NCBI RefSeq assembly: GCF_016906535.1
Contig: NC_057377.1
Coordinates: 1,922,001-1,986,000 of the forward strand
From: Rhizoctonia solani
Taxonomy: Eukaryota > Basidiomycota > Agaricomycetes > Cantharellales > Ceratobasidiaceae
Direction: 5' to 3'
Length of the DNA stretch: 64,000 nt
Position numbers and translations under genes: made by a program. Positions 11,775 through 24,500 of the stretch are shown piece after piece; positions within the stretch are counted from its first letter, which is position 1, and each line of letters starts with the position of its first letter. A model generated the notes under the pieces. It saw nothing but the letters and a program-made list of their open reading frames with translations, did not search any database and was not told the DNA's origin.

Positions 11775-13504
11775 GTCAAGCGGTGGTGTGGCGGACCTGC
11801 TACGAACCTTGAGTCACGTGGTTATTTCCTTACCAAGAACACCCTCTGTGTTATGTAACAGGCGTCAATAATATCCAAGGCCAATCCGAAGGAACAGTTG
11901 ACGCATTTATAAGCCCCAACTAATCACGATGCACCATTGAAGTTTCCGCATCTGAAGCATACTATACAGTTTTAGCTGTTGGTTTTGAACATGCGTCACT
12001 GTTGGTCATCTGTTCCCGTTGATCTCCAATTGAATCTAGACTCATTCCATCTAATCGAAGACAGCGTATCGTGTCATTCTCGCCATATTTATCCCCATTT
12101 GTGATGAGAGAGATATTTTATTGATACTATCTAGCTTATAATGCTCTGAGCGATCGTGTTTAATGAAGGATGATTCTGTACGGTGTTTCAGACATTGGCA
12201 AACTTGCGATATCCACCACGACTCGTGCAGTACTTATAACATCTATCGTACTTTGCTTCCCAACATGTTCCCAGACAAGATTCAATTGATATGATCAGGT
12301 GCATTCATAGGCTTCTAAATATGGGAGTTTTGTTGGAAATGGGGTAAAAAAAACGCTTATAAATAATGAGACATCCAATTATTTTCGTAGTATTAGTCAT
12401 TTCTGCACATATCGGAGTTATTTGAGCTCTAAACTCAAATAAACTGATCATACAAAGGGTTATTGCATAGCTAATGTTATAGATTTGTGTACGATTTGTG
12501 ACCGAAATTTTTTATAGCTATTGAAGATGCATACACTTACAAGAGCTGCACAATCAGACCGTGTATCGATACCACTTACTACCCATTTTTGAGTGTACAT
12601 CTCGAAGAAACAACTGCAGACAGCGATTTTCAGAGAGATATTGGGCGTCTAAGCACATACATCCCCTTTAAATGTACCTATCAACATATTCAATAGCAAG
12701 GGTGTATCACAGATCTTCTGGTTCTACTTCGCATAAGAACGTAGGCCAATGCCTAGGTTCATGCTCCGTTTTGGTATTAGCATGGTCATCAGGGTGACCG
12801 TAAGCTACTTCATCCCTAACTAACACCATATTCACCAACTCCTTGTTACTCAGTATCCTCTCTCGGCCCCTTTCATCTACTAGAGCTCGGCCTCTCGAAA
12901 GGGGGACTGGTGGATATACTCGACCACCGTCTCTATGTCACCCTTAATTTTTGCTCACCTTCTCTTGTCAGCCCTGGTTATTCCTGTATTTGGGTCGCAC
13001 CTTATGATGGCCAGGTGTTTGCGTTGCCAATCAGATCTTAGAGCAGTGGCATATATAGATATCAAAAGCACTATCGAAAGGCGTGGCTCTCTGCAACAAT
13101 CGTTGTCATATTCGTTCAAGCCTCTGAGCTATAGGGCGAGGGTTTGATATCCAATTGAACTAGACGCTACGGCCCAGAGACCAATAACAGCTATAATTGC
13201 TCCAGGGTACCAGCTGGAATCCGAAGTCTACGTGATATTTAGTTTCTTTTGGAGTCCCGCTACCGTATGCCTGGTCTTAAGCATGGCTCCTGTCTGAGTT
13301 GCGGAATCCTTGTGCCGTGCTTGGGCTCGGTTTCGTGAACTAGTTGCGCAACTCACTAAATACTGAATGCAAAGGAAGTCCGCGTGACCCTTTGCAACGT
13401 GGCTCTGCTGATCGGCTCTTTCGGAAAGTGTCTGATGGATTGTCACTGCCATTCACTGGGGAGATTCAAGCTACTACTACCTCGACACTCATTCCTGCGT
13501 CGCT
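11775..13504. other. intergenic, AT-rich
   Basis: About 1.7 kb between RAE1 and the first carboxypeptidase. The stretch near 12,100-12,700 is AT-rich. One ORF near 12935 begins like a signal peptide (MSPLIFAHLLLSALVIPVF) but then lacks any family feature or good splice sites. The right end should hold the carboxypeptidase promoter. Confidence 0.5.
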
Positions 13505-15237
13505 ATGCGCTTCCTTAATGCTGCCCTTTGCGCCACTGCGATTTATACTGTACCGACGTTGGGATCAGTTATCCGGACCCCTAGCCAATATACAGGAACC
13601 AAGATTATTCGTATTCCTACTGGTGGCCAAGTACAGACCGACCAACTTCTGAACATGATCGATACGCTTGGAATTCCAACGTGGACGGATGTTCATATTC
13701 CTTATTCTCATATGGACGTTCAGGTCTCAAAAGATTGTCTTAGTGAATTCCGCAATGCATTGAGGAAAATTAACCCAGAACTCAATTCCCAACTCACCGT
13801 TATACATGAAGACCTTGCAGTCAGCCTCGCGAAAGAGGCCGAGGGCATGAACACCCTGTATCGCAGGGGACCGGGTTAGTTACATAATCAAATTTAGATA
13901 TTTTTCTGTCGCTCATAACCAGCGCGCTAGAGGGACTGGCGAATGATGAATGGTTCAACAGTTATCATGTATATACGGACCACCTTCAATTCCTACAAGA
14001 CCTTGCTTCTACCTTTCCGAATAATGCCAAGGTTGTCACTAGCGACAATTCATATGAAGGTCGTCCAATCACAGGTATCAACATCTTTGGTAGTTCTGGT
14101 GAGCACAGGACGAGGCCAAGAGTAAGGAGGCCCCGCTAAATTAGCGCAAAGGTTCTGGTGCCAAGCCAGCTGTGATATTTCATGGAACGGTTCACGCCCG
14201 TGAATGGATTTCCACTATGGTATGAGACTGGTCGATCCCTTGGATTTATTTCTGATCCAATGCAGGTCACCGAACAAATTGCATACAGCCTGCTTTCCAA
14301 TTACACCACCTCACCTACGATCAAGAGTTACGTTGATAAATACGACTTTTATATTTTTCCGGTCGTCAATCCAGATGGTAAGCTACGTATAAGGTGAATT
14401 TGATTCGCGTATTTGGGCTCACCCAGTGTCCACAGGCTTTGTTTACACTCAAACAGACCCGGATAATCGTTTTTGGCGGAAGAATAGGCAACCGCCACCA
14501 TCCAACTCGAGCTGCTATGGGCGGGATATTAACAGGAATTGGGCGTGGCAATGGGGAACCGGTGGCTCGTCGCCCGACCCTTGCGAAGAAGATTACCATG
14601 GTAAAGAGATCGTAGGCACACTTGGAACACAATTGTGTAATAATGCTTTACAGGAATCTCGGCCGGTGACTCTCCCGAATTCAAAGGACTTTCTGTCTTT
14701 CTCGACGCAAGAGCCAACTCCGATGCCGGCGCTATACTCTACATGGATTTTCATGCGAAGGGTCTACTATTCATGAGCCGTAAGTTTGTATGCCGCGCGA
14801 ATGAGAGGTCCAAACTAATTCAGATATAAGCATACGGCTATTCGAACACTGAGATTGCTCCAGATAGAGCTGAGCATAGAAAGATGGAGCAAGGTTTTGC
14901 AGCGGCGTTCAAAGCTCCATACAACAACACCTTGACAATTGGCCCCATCTATCAGACGATCTACCAGGCTTCCGGAACTAGCGTTGACTATGCTTATGGT
15001 CACTCCAAGATCAAGTATTCGTTTGCTATCGAGTTGAGAGGCGCGATGTCCCTAAGTGGATTTGTACTCCCGCCGGACGAGATTAGACCATCGGGCATTG
15101 AAGTTTATGAGGGTGTAAAGTATCTATTGGAAAATATGGTGGCAGAGGAAGCAAATTCTTCTAATTCTGGAATGAAGCTATTTATATCTTGGGTTCACGT
15201 AGCTTTTCTCTTAATTCTTCCAGCTTGGATGTGCTAG
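13505..15237 (+). CDS. M14A metallocarboxypeptidase with GPI-like tail, 471 aa
   Basis: Secreted zinc carboxypeptidase of the A/B type, releasing C-terminal residues from peptides. Seven exons join in frame: 13505-13874, 13931-14098, 14152-14219, 14266-14377, 14436-14600, 14654-14779, 14831-15237. The N-terminal MRFLNAALCATAIYTVP is a signal peptide; residues to about 120 form an activation propeptide. Zinc ligands lie in HGTVHAREW (HxxE) and [15 protein letters not shown] carries the Asn-Arg substrate pair, IYQASGTSVDYAYG the Tyr, and FAIELRG the catalytic Glu. The C-terminus continues past the point where the paralogue at 50461-52100 stops, with a Ser/Asn-rich linker and the hydrophobic end LFISWVHVAFLLILPAWMC, which looks like a GPI-attachment signal (inference). 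All catalytic residues are intact, so it is probably active. Confidence 0.9.
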
Positions 15238-16136
15238 ACAAAAATATGCTCGTTAATAACATTTTGTATAACATATTGTATGCCTGGATATCCACAAGAA
15301 AATCCGTCAAGGTGGGACCGATTTTTGAAGCTCAACTGGCAGACTTGGCTAAATTGAAAACACGTTACGTGTGAGGTCATTTCGCTACCAACAGTGGTGG
15401 GTCTTGAAAGCTAACTGAATCGGATGCGGGAATACCATAGGTCCTTTACCAATACCAGCTACGTATAGATAAATCAAGTAATAAAGCATAGCGTATATTC
15501 AAAACTAGCGTCGGCGCTAAGCTCATTTGAGAAGTTAAGCACTTGGCAGCTATCAAAAGGTTCTTAATTGATCGCCCACTTGCTACCACCTCTACCGCCA
15601 GGAGACTATTTAACGCAACAGAATTACACACAGAAACTAACTAACCCCTTACAGATCTGAGTGGCTTACTGATGTCTACCTCTTGCAGCGTTTCTCCTTG
15701 GCCTGCTCACAACCTTCAAATCGATACGCCCACGCACAAACGCCCAAGCAGCGACTGTGCAAACAAAAAAGGGTACCAAGGTTTCCGGCCTTCCTCTTCC
15801 TCGGCATTATCACTCCTCTTCGATAAAGGCCAATTCTGGGGGAGATAGATTCGTTTTTGGTGGGAGGATAGAATATCAACTTGGGAATGATACATAGCCC
15901 ACCACGCTTTCCAGAAACTCCGACATCCTGCTCAAACCAAAAGAGAGCTCCACTAGTTTGAGAGCGACAGCACATTTGTTGGACACTACCGGTAGAGTTC
16001 CGAGTCCGCAGTGGGGCCATGTGAGCGCATTAGCGGATAAACGGTTGATTGTGTGTGGGGGGGGGGAGGGACACTTCGCTCGGCCTTGAATTCAGGGACA
16101 CTTGTAAATATGTATCAGATACTAGTAGGTGTTGTT
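15238..16136. other. intergenic
   Basis: Between the carboxypeptidase stop and the Kelch relic. It has a G-run at about 16060-16070 and a 114-codon minus-strand ORF (15676-16020) with no recognisable feature. No gene supported. Confidence 0.45.
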
Positions 16137-16710
16137 TGTATGACTTCTTTGACGAATAGCTCAGGCCAGCACATTTACATATGTGTGAGCTAATTCCAAT
16201 GTCCAACCCGCACCATACACTTGTTCTAGGCATGTTGTCTGTATATGTATGCGTGGAAATACGTTTGTTGTGTGTGGCGGATGTGGTGATGGATTATAGT
16301 TCTCCAACGATATGTGAAGTTTCGATTTGGGTTTATGTACGTTCTACAACACCTTTGAATACTATTTTTTTTATGACATACAACCAGTGGTGCAAGGAAT
16401 ACCAAAATGGGAACGAATCGGAGTCTCACAAGGCAACCGGTCTCCAACCTAAGCATGTGAAAATAAGCTTTGCACGTGAGCTTTTATTTGATTTTCGAAC
16501 GCCGGATTGTGATTCATGGTACGTAGGTTTGATGGAAACGACGACTTTGGTAAATTTGGCGATATATGGTGCTTCAACATGGCCACACGAGTCTCGACCG
16601 AGCTAAAACCTACTAGTCTTACTCTTTCAAGACGCCCGCCACACGCGCTGAGTCTTGTTGGTAATGCAGTGTATATGTTCGGAGGACATAGTAACAATGA
16701 GAGACTGTGA
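16137..16710 (+). pseudogene. decayed Kelch-repeat gene fragment
   Basis: The plus strand here is a degraded relative of the Kelch part of the gene at 1-2224 (which runs on the other strand). Recognisable pieces in order are a FFDE segment followed by a stop, a block ending in SSPTICEVSIW matching the DDMWSLDLDL region, VVQGIPKWERIGVSQG matching VVQGTPKWEEIKVAR, and GDIWCFNMATRVSTE...HALSLVGNAVYMFGG matching DTWCFNMATRVWSEP...SIQMFGG. Frame changes and stops separate the blocks, and reading ends with NNERL and a TGA. No kinase part follows; NACHT-WD40 sequence begins 240 bp later. Confidence 0.75.
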
Positions 16711-16885
16711 GATGCCTAGAGGTTTGGTATGAGCAATCTAACTGGTATTTTTACATGTGGCATTTAGACATGCTGATAACGTTGTCCTGGAGATACCACA
16801 AGTTGCAAGTTACGTGCGTTCTTTGACTTTTATTACATTCTGAGCGTATGATGGGTTGCAGCGTACACTCCACGTTCCCACTTGC

Positions 16886-16891
16886 CATAAA
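16886..16891 (+). promoter_or_regulatory. altered TATA position of NLR copy 1 (CATAAA)
   Basis: In copies 2-4 a TATAAA stands exactly 63 nt before the ATG inside a conserved block (CCACGTTCCCTATTGCTATA). The homologous block before copy 1 reads CCATAAAC, so T is replaced by C, and the spacing is 67 nt. Confidence 0.5.
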
Positions 16892-16952
16892 CAATCTGAG
16901 CACAAGCGCCCACAACCAACCCAACGATCGCAACTACTCACAGACGTTGACG

Positions 16953-19900
16953 ATGAATAGCAAGCCAAAGTCTAAGCGGGAAAAGGCTCGGCGGTGGTTT
17001 AGTGGCCAGTCGCGTGCGTTCATGACTTTGCCTTTGTTTGTCTGATCGCCATGGATAACATTGGGTCCACTGTCCATCAGGTGCTTCAGGCTCAGTCAAC
17101 GATGATCGTGCAGATACCTCTAGTGAACATAGCACAAATATCTCGACTAGTAAATCACCCTCTCGTACCGCTATGTTTTCCCGTTTGTTCGGATCTAAGA
17201 GTGGGACATGGGCTGGGTTGCGGGTGTCGCTCAAAACCCTGAGGGACACCCCTGCCATGTTTGGCCCCCTTGTCTCGGCAGCCAGCATACTTCTTGAATG
17301 CTTTGACACCGTCGAGGTATGTTAGCTGTACGATTTTCTAGGACTCTCTGTGCTAACGTGTGTCTTTTGCTAGGCGGTTGCAAGAAACCAGCAAGACTAC
17401 GAAGAACTAGCAGCCGAGCTTGATGTACTCACTAAATCACTTTTGACCACCCATAAAGGAGCGGGTTTAGGCTCATCTACTGACTGTATAGCTGGAATCG
17501 CAATGTACGTCAATTGGCTGCTTGATAATGTACACAGTCGCTGACAGAACGCAAAGTGCTATCGAGCGGGAGGCAAGAGAGATCAAAAACAAGACCGAGC
17601 ATAGCGCTGGGAGACGGGTCCTGATGGCAAACGCGGACGAGCAAGACCTGATGAGGCGGTATGGGCGGATACAGTCGCTATTCCGGCAGCTTCAGGTGAG
17701 TCCATATCATATCATCAACCATTGTACTCAGCGCTTATGTATGAACAGGCCAACGTCGGGATGAGCACCTGGGCTAATACTAACGAGCTAATTATGGTAT
17801 GTTTGGCCTGGTGCAAAGGCATAGATCTATACGACTAATAGACCAAATAGGATGCCCGACTTGCAAAGTTGAGTGCGGAGAAGAAAGCAACCTACAACTC
17901 CCTGCTGTCTGCCTCGACCAACAGGCGGACATGCACCGAAGGCACACGAGTCAGCATCCTCTCCAAGCTCGAACGTTGGGTGTCTGCCCCGGACCAAAAG
18001 GCGGTGTACTGGATGAGCGGAATGGCCGGCACCGGCAAGACCACCATCGCATGCACCTTTGCCAAATGGCTCGAGACCGAAAAACTCCTAGCAGCGAGCT
18101 TCTTCTGCACAAGGACGTCTGCCGACTGCCGCGACGTAACTCGGATCGTACCGACAGTGGCATACCAGCTCGCACGGTACTGCATCCCGTTCCAGTCGGC
18201 ACTATGCGACGTTCTCGGACGCGACCCAGACTTAGGAACGAAGGACATCAGGACGCAGTTCGAACGGCTGCTAGTCGACCCACTGAACCAAATCAAGAAC
18301 GACATACCGAGCAACCTGGTGGTGGTGATCGATGCGCTGGACGAGTGCGACGACCAACGAGGGGTGGAACAAGTACTGGATATACTGTTCAAGCACGCCA
18401 GTCAGCTGCCGATCAGGTTCTTCGTGACGAGTCGACCCGAGGCGGAGATCTACACGACAATGACGATACACGCAACGTCACGCGCGGCGATATACCTACA
18501 CGACATCGAAAAGTCACTGGTCAGCGCAGATATCCAGTTATACCTAAAGCAGGAGCTTGGTTCGAGGATCCACGAGCTGTCGACTGAAGTACTCGAGCAG
18601 CTAGTGGACAGATCGGGGGTGTTATTCATCTATGCGGCTACCCTGGTTCGATATATCTGCTTCACGGCTTCCAAGGTCGACCCCTACCAACGACTGAAGT
18701 CGGTGCTGGGTTTGACCGCCGAGTCAGGCAGAGAAAACTCACCGATCGATGCACTATATACAGCGGTACTAAAATCGGCGCTTGAAGACGGAAGGCTGGG
18801 AGGATCGGAGAAAGAGACTGTGCGCGCGGTGCTACGGACGGTGCTGTTTGCCCAAGAGCCGATATCACTCGAGACGATTGCGGCACTATCCAAAGTCGAC
18901 GGAACGCGGCAAGTGGAATACGCGCTGAATGCGCTCCGCTCCGTGCTGCACCATTCGGAGGCTACAAACCTGGTGACCACGCTGCATGTATCGATTCCGG
19001 ACTTCATGTTCAGCCAGGCTCGGTCAGGCCAATACCACTGCGACGTCAAGGAGCATAGTCCAGGGCTGGCGAGTCGATGCTTTGGGGTGATGAAGGACCA
19101 GCTACGGTTCAACATATGCGACCTGCCATCGTCATTCATACGCGACAGCCAGGTCGACAACATACAGGTCCGAATCAAGACCAAGATCTCGTCGACACTG
19201 GCGTATGCATGCCGCTACTGGCCAAGTCATCTAGTTCAGACGACGGTGTCGGAAGACATGGTGACGGCGCTGAAGGAGTTCCTATCCGCTCGGCTGCTGT
19301 TCTGGATGGAGGTGATGTGCCTGCGGCGAGAGCTGCTGTTTGGAATCCACGGGCTGTTGGCCATCAAGCGATGGATAACGGCAAGTATGATGATAATAGT
19401 CGCCTGCGCTGCTTGTTGATAGTACTGACAGGAATCGGCGTCTGAATTGTCTGAGGTGGGGCAATGGGTCGACGATGCCAGCAACTTCTGCACCAGCTAT
19501 GCCGCCAGCCCAGCGTCGCAATCCACTCCACATATCTACATCTCATGCCTGCCTTTCTGTCCTCGGTCGAGCTCGGTATATACGCACTACTGGCATCGGA
19601 TGCAAGGGCTGCTGGAGCTGAAGGGAAGCCTGATGGACCGCAGAGACCCAGCCTCAGTGGCAACCTGGAACATGGGCTCGCCAGTATACTCGGTGACGTA
19701 CTCGGTGGATGGGAGTCGAGTGGCAGTGGGATGCGAAGACGGAACAGTGAGCACACGGAACGCATACGATGGCACGGTGGTTGTTGGGCCATTCCAGGCT
19801 CACACCGACCGGGTGCGTTCGGCGGTGTTCTCGCGTGATGGCATGCTTATTGCGTCTGGGTCAGATGATCGCACGATCCGCGTGTGGGACGTGTGCACCG

Positions 19901-21108
19901 GAAGTCCCGTTGCCGGCCCATTCCAGGGTCACATCCACTGGGTCCTCTCGGTCTCGTTCTCACCCGACAGCAAGCGCATAGTCTCTGGCTCCCAGGACAA
20001 GACCGTTTGTATATGGAGCGCAGTCGATGGCACACTGCTTTGCGGCCCATTGCACGGTCATATCGGATCGGTCCGCTCCGTGACGTACTCGCCCGACGGC
20101 ACTCTCATTGCCTCTGCCTCCTTCGACAACACGATCCGACTGTGGTGCTCGGACGACGGCACTCCTGCTGCTTCGCCGCTTCAAGGCCATACCAGCTATG
20201 TCTACTCCGTTGTATTCAGTCCTGATGGCACTTTGCTTGTCAGCGGGTCAGAAGACATGACCGTTCGTGTGTGGAGGGTGTCTGATGGGTTGGCTGTCAC
20301 CACTCCGTTTCAGGGCCATACAAGTGGCGTCACCTCGGTGGCAGTGTCGGCTGATGGCACACTTGCTGTCTCTGGCTCTGATGATTGTACTGTGCGAGTG
20401 TGGAGGATCGCCGATGGGTCGCTTGCTGCCGGTCCGTTTTTTGGCCAAAGCGGGAGGATTTGGTCAGTTGGGTACTCACCGGATGGGACTCGAGTTATCG
20501 CTGGCTCTTATGATCGAACGGTGCGAGTGTGGAATGTGCGCGAGGGCATAGTGCCTTCTCCCTCATCAGATCATGTTCTACCCAAAATTAGATCCCTCTG
20601 GTTCTCACCCGACCATGGCTACGTATTGACCGAATCGGACAAGGATGAAATGCAGATGTGGGATGTTTCAAATGGTACATCTCAGCCAGCACCATCCGAG
20701 ATGCAGCCTCCCGGCCCGCCATCTCACGTAACATCTCCCGACAGCTCATGCACTGCCCAAGCGGATTCGTATGGAAGGCTAGTAAAGGTTATGCGGGCGG
20801 ATGATGGGACTGTGGCTGCTGGGCCGTTTGAGCCCGCCCCTCGAGTATGGCAGTTTACGGACGATAGTGCCCTTGTCATTGTGGGTTCCGAGGACGGCAC
20901 GATCCGAGGCGTATCTCTGCAAACTGGAGAGACCGTATACCGATTACGTTCTGCTGGGGACGACTATGTTGACCTGATTGCACAATGCTTGGATGGCTCA
21001 CTTCTTGCGTCCGTTGACGACAATTCCTACTCCAGTCGTAGCCTACGAGTCTGGAGTACAACCTCGCCTATTCTGCATCACGAAACCGGGCTCTATCAGG
21101 CCCAATAA
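16953..21108 (+). CDS. NACHT-WD40 STAND protein, copy 1, C-terminus truncated by transposon
   Basis: Signalling NTPase of the fungal NLR-like class. Exons: 16953-17013, 17081-17316, 17374-17504, 17557-17695, 17749-17796, 17851-19380, 19432-21108, giving 1,273 aa. A basic N-terminus leads to a helical domain (TPAMFGPLVSAASILLECF, NQQDYEELAAELD, RRYGRIQSLFRQLQ). NACHT follows with Walker A GMAGTGKTTIACTF, Walker B VVVIDALDECDD and sensor FFVTSRPE. A 51-nt GC-AG intron then leads to about ten WD40-like blades. The frame runs into the transposon at 21076 and ends 11 codons later at TAA 21106-21108; the last blade and the conserved 80-residue tail seen in copies 2-4 are lost. The missing part sits at 28329-28594. 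Probably a damaged receptor, though NACHT and most blades remain. The N-terminal domain resembles four-helix death-effector bundles of agaricomycete STAND proteins (inference). Confidence 0.85.
19381..19431 (+). other. GC-AG intron joining NACHT and WD40 exons, copy 1
   Basis: The intron begins GCAAGTATG and ends ACAG, 51 nt. It is phase 0 on both sides (TGG ATA ACG | GAA TCG). The adjacent GT donor is phase 1 and puts a TGA into the next exon, so GC is the only in-frame choice with a good donor. Confidence 0.8.
21074..21075. repeat. left target-site duplication TG
   Basis: TG before the element; the same TG follows it at 28329-28330. Removing the element and one TG restores ATTCTGGTGTTTCGGG, which matches ATTCTGGAGTTCCGGG in copy 4. 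Confidence 0.85.
21076..21092 (+). repeat. left terminal inverted repeat
   Basis: CATCACGAAACCGGGCT, a perfect reverse complement of 28312-28328. It doubles as coding sequence for the final residues of the truncated NLR copy 1. Confidence 0.93.
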
Positions 21109-21528
21109 TATATGCGAAATGGAAATAATCAGACTCACTTGATCGGATTAAGCGCGGATATGGCAAGAACCAACCGGTGCAACCAATGTTCCTGAAACGT
21201 GCCTGAGATAGGAATATTGTTAGCGGATCCTGACATGCGAGGCGTATTTGACTGACAACAGGAATATGTAAATACGTTTCATGATCAACCACATATATTT
21301 TTGAACCACGCTGTCATTTCCTAACGTCCTGATGCATGCGCTGGTCGGCAACATGTATGAAGGTCAATAACTGCCACCAGGAATGTGTCCGGGCCACCGC
21401 GTGAGGTTGTCCGCGGCGTTAGGGCGGGCTAGTTCGGAGGTTTTATGTGTGAGATTTAAGTGAAATTAATATACATTGTTCATTCCTTAGCTAGATGGCT
21501 GTAGGTGTACATATAGTAAATTAAATTA
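21109..21528. other. left subterminal non-coding region of the transposon
   Basis: No gene. It contains one ATGCGAAA motif at 21112-21119 that recurs twice near the right end (28274-28281 and 28295-28302), a possible transposase-binding subterminal repeat. Confidence 0.5.
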
Positions 21529-24500
21529 TTAGAATTCAATCTCATCGTCTATCTCATCGTCGCCTTCAAGAACGCTCTCAGCCTCGTCATCCATGTCTTC
21601 GTCGCTCGGTTCTCCGTCAAATTCAATGACATCGACGTCTTCTTGGTTGATTGTATCTTCCGTACGTTCGGATTCCGGCGCTTTGCCTTGGTCTTCATCG
21701 GCACCATTGCCGTCTTTGTCTTCGTCCCCAAGTTCGTCTTCATCGTCGTTGTCAGCTTGCTCTTCCCCGTCTGTCGTGAAAATTATCAATAAATAAGCCT
21801 AGTCAACTTACGGGTAAACGCACCCGATTCATCGTTTGACCCAACTGTAGTCTCGGAAGGGGTTGGTTGATAATGGCCAATACCCCCTCCAATGTAATGC
21901 ATTAGCATATCTCGATCCACAAATCTATTGCAAAGTGTGAGCCAAACTTGAAGTACCATAAGAGAAGCGTAACACTCAATAAGTACCTACCTGTTGACAT
22001 AGTATGCACTCCAGTCTGTACCTTCGGTGTGATCGTGCGCAAAAGAATGAAAGCGGGGAATATATTCAGGTGTTTTGCCTGCCTGGAAATCGGGTATGAG
22101 GTGGGTTGCACGAAGAATGTCTTTCGGGTCTATGAAATCGAACGCATCAAGAATATCTTGATCGTTGCGGCACATTTGGTAGTGCAATCGGTCCAACTTG
22201 TGATGTTCCCACCCCCCAGGTCGATCGTAGTCGTAATAAAGCCACCTTACGTGAATGAACTCGTAGCGTTTAGGGGGGCGTCGATCATAGAGAACTTTGG
22301 CGTGATAAACCCCTAGGATCTTTGCGTAAACAAAGGGGTGTTCGTCAGGATGTCGATCAGCTTTTGTTGGGAGCAATGCGAAGCATTGGTGGGAAGTGGG
22401 GCTAAGTGAATCTTGCTGGCGCAAGATATCATACGACGTATAATTGACTCGAAGTGTGTTATGCCGATACATGCGCTCTTGGGCAAGTCGAACCTTGAGA
22501 ATATTGCTATTGCAAAATTCGGGGTGATTGGAATCGCCAAGGACCCGAGCAAGGAGGTGTCGTTTCAGCTGGGGCAGGAAAAACTGTTCATTTCAATGTA
22601 TATAAGTATGTCTTTATAATTTGATCTTACGATAATTCGGGACTCACTCTCGTCGAGATGTCGTGTGAATTTTGCGAGACCCACAGTGAAACGTTCGGAA
22701 TCATGTCTTCGGAGCGATCCTTAAGCCCGATGAAGTAAGGTTCCCCATCGAGAAGGGAGTCCATTGCTCCTTCGTCGATTGGTGGTTGGTTGGTTGAAGC
22801 TTTCTGCAGTGCGGTAAGAGCTCCCTCCATCTCTCGTAGTACACTAGTTATATCGTCTATGCGGGTCATTTGTGTAACGGCGTCTTGTTTATTGGTTCGA
22901 GAATATTGAGCTTTGAATCTCCGGCCCTGTAGCTCCCCCTATTGAGGTTGAATAAGACTAAAATTAAGACAAAGGGGGGAAATAAACTCACTATTTGAGT
23001 TGAATATGAATCCGTGGTTCCAAACTCCTCAATTGTTCGCACATAGTCGCCCAACGCGTGAAACTTGTAGGTATTCAAGTTTAATGAGCATATGCGCCGT
23101 CCATCTCCAGAATGGGAAATGGTTTGCCGAGTTGGGGTTTCTTGATGAATTCTTGTCATAGCCACCGCCTTTGCTGCTTCTTGTCTTTTCTTGCGACGAG
23201 CATACTCTTGGGGAGTCTCACGAACATCCAGGGACTTTGTGAGATCCGAAAACGCTCGAAGGGCTGAAGCAAGTTTGATCGTAAGGGACTTAAAAATGCC
23301 GAGGGTAGATTTTGTATGGAGTCGGAGTTTTGCCATCCCATGCCACTGAGCAAAAATAAACAGCAATTGTTGTGCGGGTCTATCACATGACTCCGGTAAG
23401 AGACCTTCAAAAGCAGGAATAGAGCACTGCAATCTCATTTCAGCTTTGAAACCAACGAATGGCTAGAATCAGCGCACCTGAAGGATATCTTCGAAGTCTC
23501 GGGCTGCAATCCGACCCATACTAGCAACGTCCTCTGAGAACATTCGAATGGTGGATCCAAAGGGGGGGATGCTTCGGAAACTTGATAATGTATAATGTCA
23601 ATTGGCTGAACTTGTATACATTGAATTCAGGGATTTACCTACCGTTTATTAAACTCCGAAACAACATTGTTCCCACCAAGATGTAGCAGTCGGACTAGAT
23701 GTTTGAATAGCGTTTTCCAAACCCCAAGTTCAACTTCGTGGAGTTGATCTACTACAAGTGATGAGAATACATTGAACTCCTGTTGGCCACCTAGACGTGA
23801 GAAAGCATTCTGGAAAATATGATTAAATTAGCCACACATATAAAAACATATCATACATACCTGAGTAGGCACATAGGATTCCTCCTTTAGCAAATCTTCA
23901 ACGGCCTTGCTCTGAACCAAGCGGCCTTGTGTATAAATCAGGTCACGTGCCTGGCTAATCTTCTTGTGGTATTTGTCGTTATCTTTCCGGTGCTTATGCT
24001 TTCGTGTGTTCATATCCTGGGTGGTGCCGACCTGTGAAGCCATTGGTTTTTGTACAAGGCATCGGGGACACAAGCACTGTCCTCCATTCCGTATTGTAGC
24101 TAATAAAACTCTACAGAAGATTTTAAACATATACCAGTTTCATAGCATATAGCAAACTTACTTCTCCGGGTAATCAGCTGAGTAAGTCATGATACGAGGG
24201 AAGACTCGACGTCGAATCCCATCGGCACAGTCGATAACTATGCCATTCCTCCATGCGTCTACAAACTCTTCGTCAATGAGCGCAGTCCATATGGCATGCA
24301 TAAGTTCACGGCGAAGGTGAGTTAAGAGCGCCTCATTTGGAGGTTTCCCATCGTAAAGCCTTGTGATTTCGTCCTTTATACTATCAGGTAGCTTTATAAT
24401 ATAAATAAGGATAATATTAGTGCACCTTTAAGAAAATACTCACAGTAGGAACATGTGCAGCTGCATAACAGGTATTCGAGGTGGGCTTGCATCTCTCGTA

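Noticed and set aside
12935..13147. 70-codon ORF with signal-peptide-like start
   Set aside because: No conserved cysteines, splice sites or family match beyond the hydrophobic start; likely chance.
15676..16020. 114-codon minus-strand ORF
   Set aside because: No motif, no intron context, crosses low-complexity sequence.
17892..18392. 166-codon antisense ORF in the NACHT exon, repeated in all four NLR copies
   Set aside because: It is conserved only because the sense strand is; Ser/Thr-rich composition mirrors sense codons and there is no start context or splice support.
19447..21108. WD40 ORF as a gene separate from NACHT
   Set aside because: The GC-AG intron joins it in phase to the NACHT exon in every copy, and the family is normally one polypeptide.
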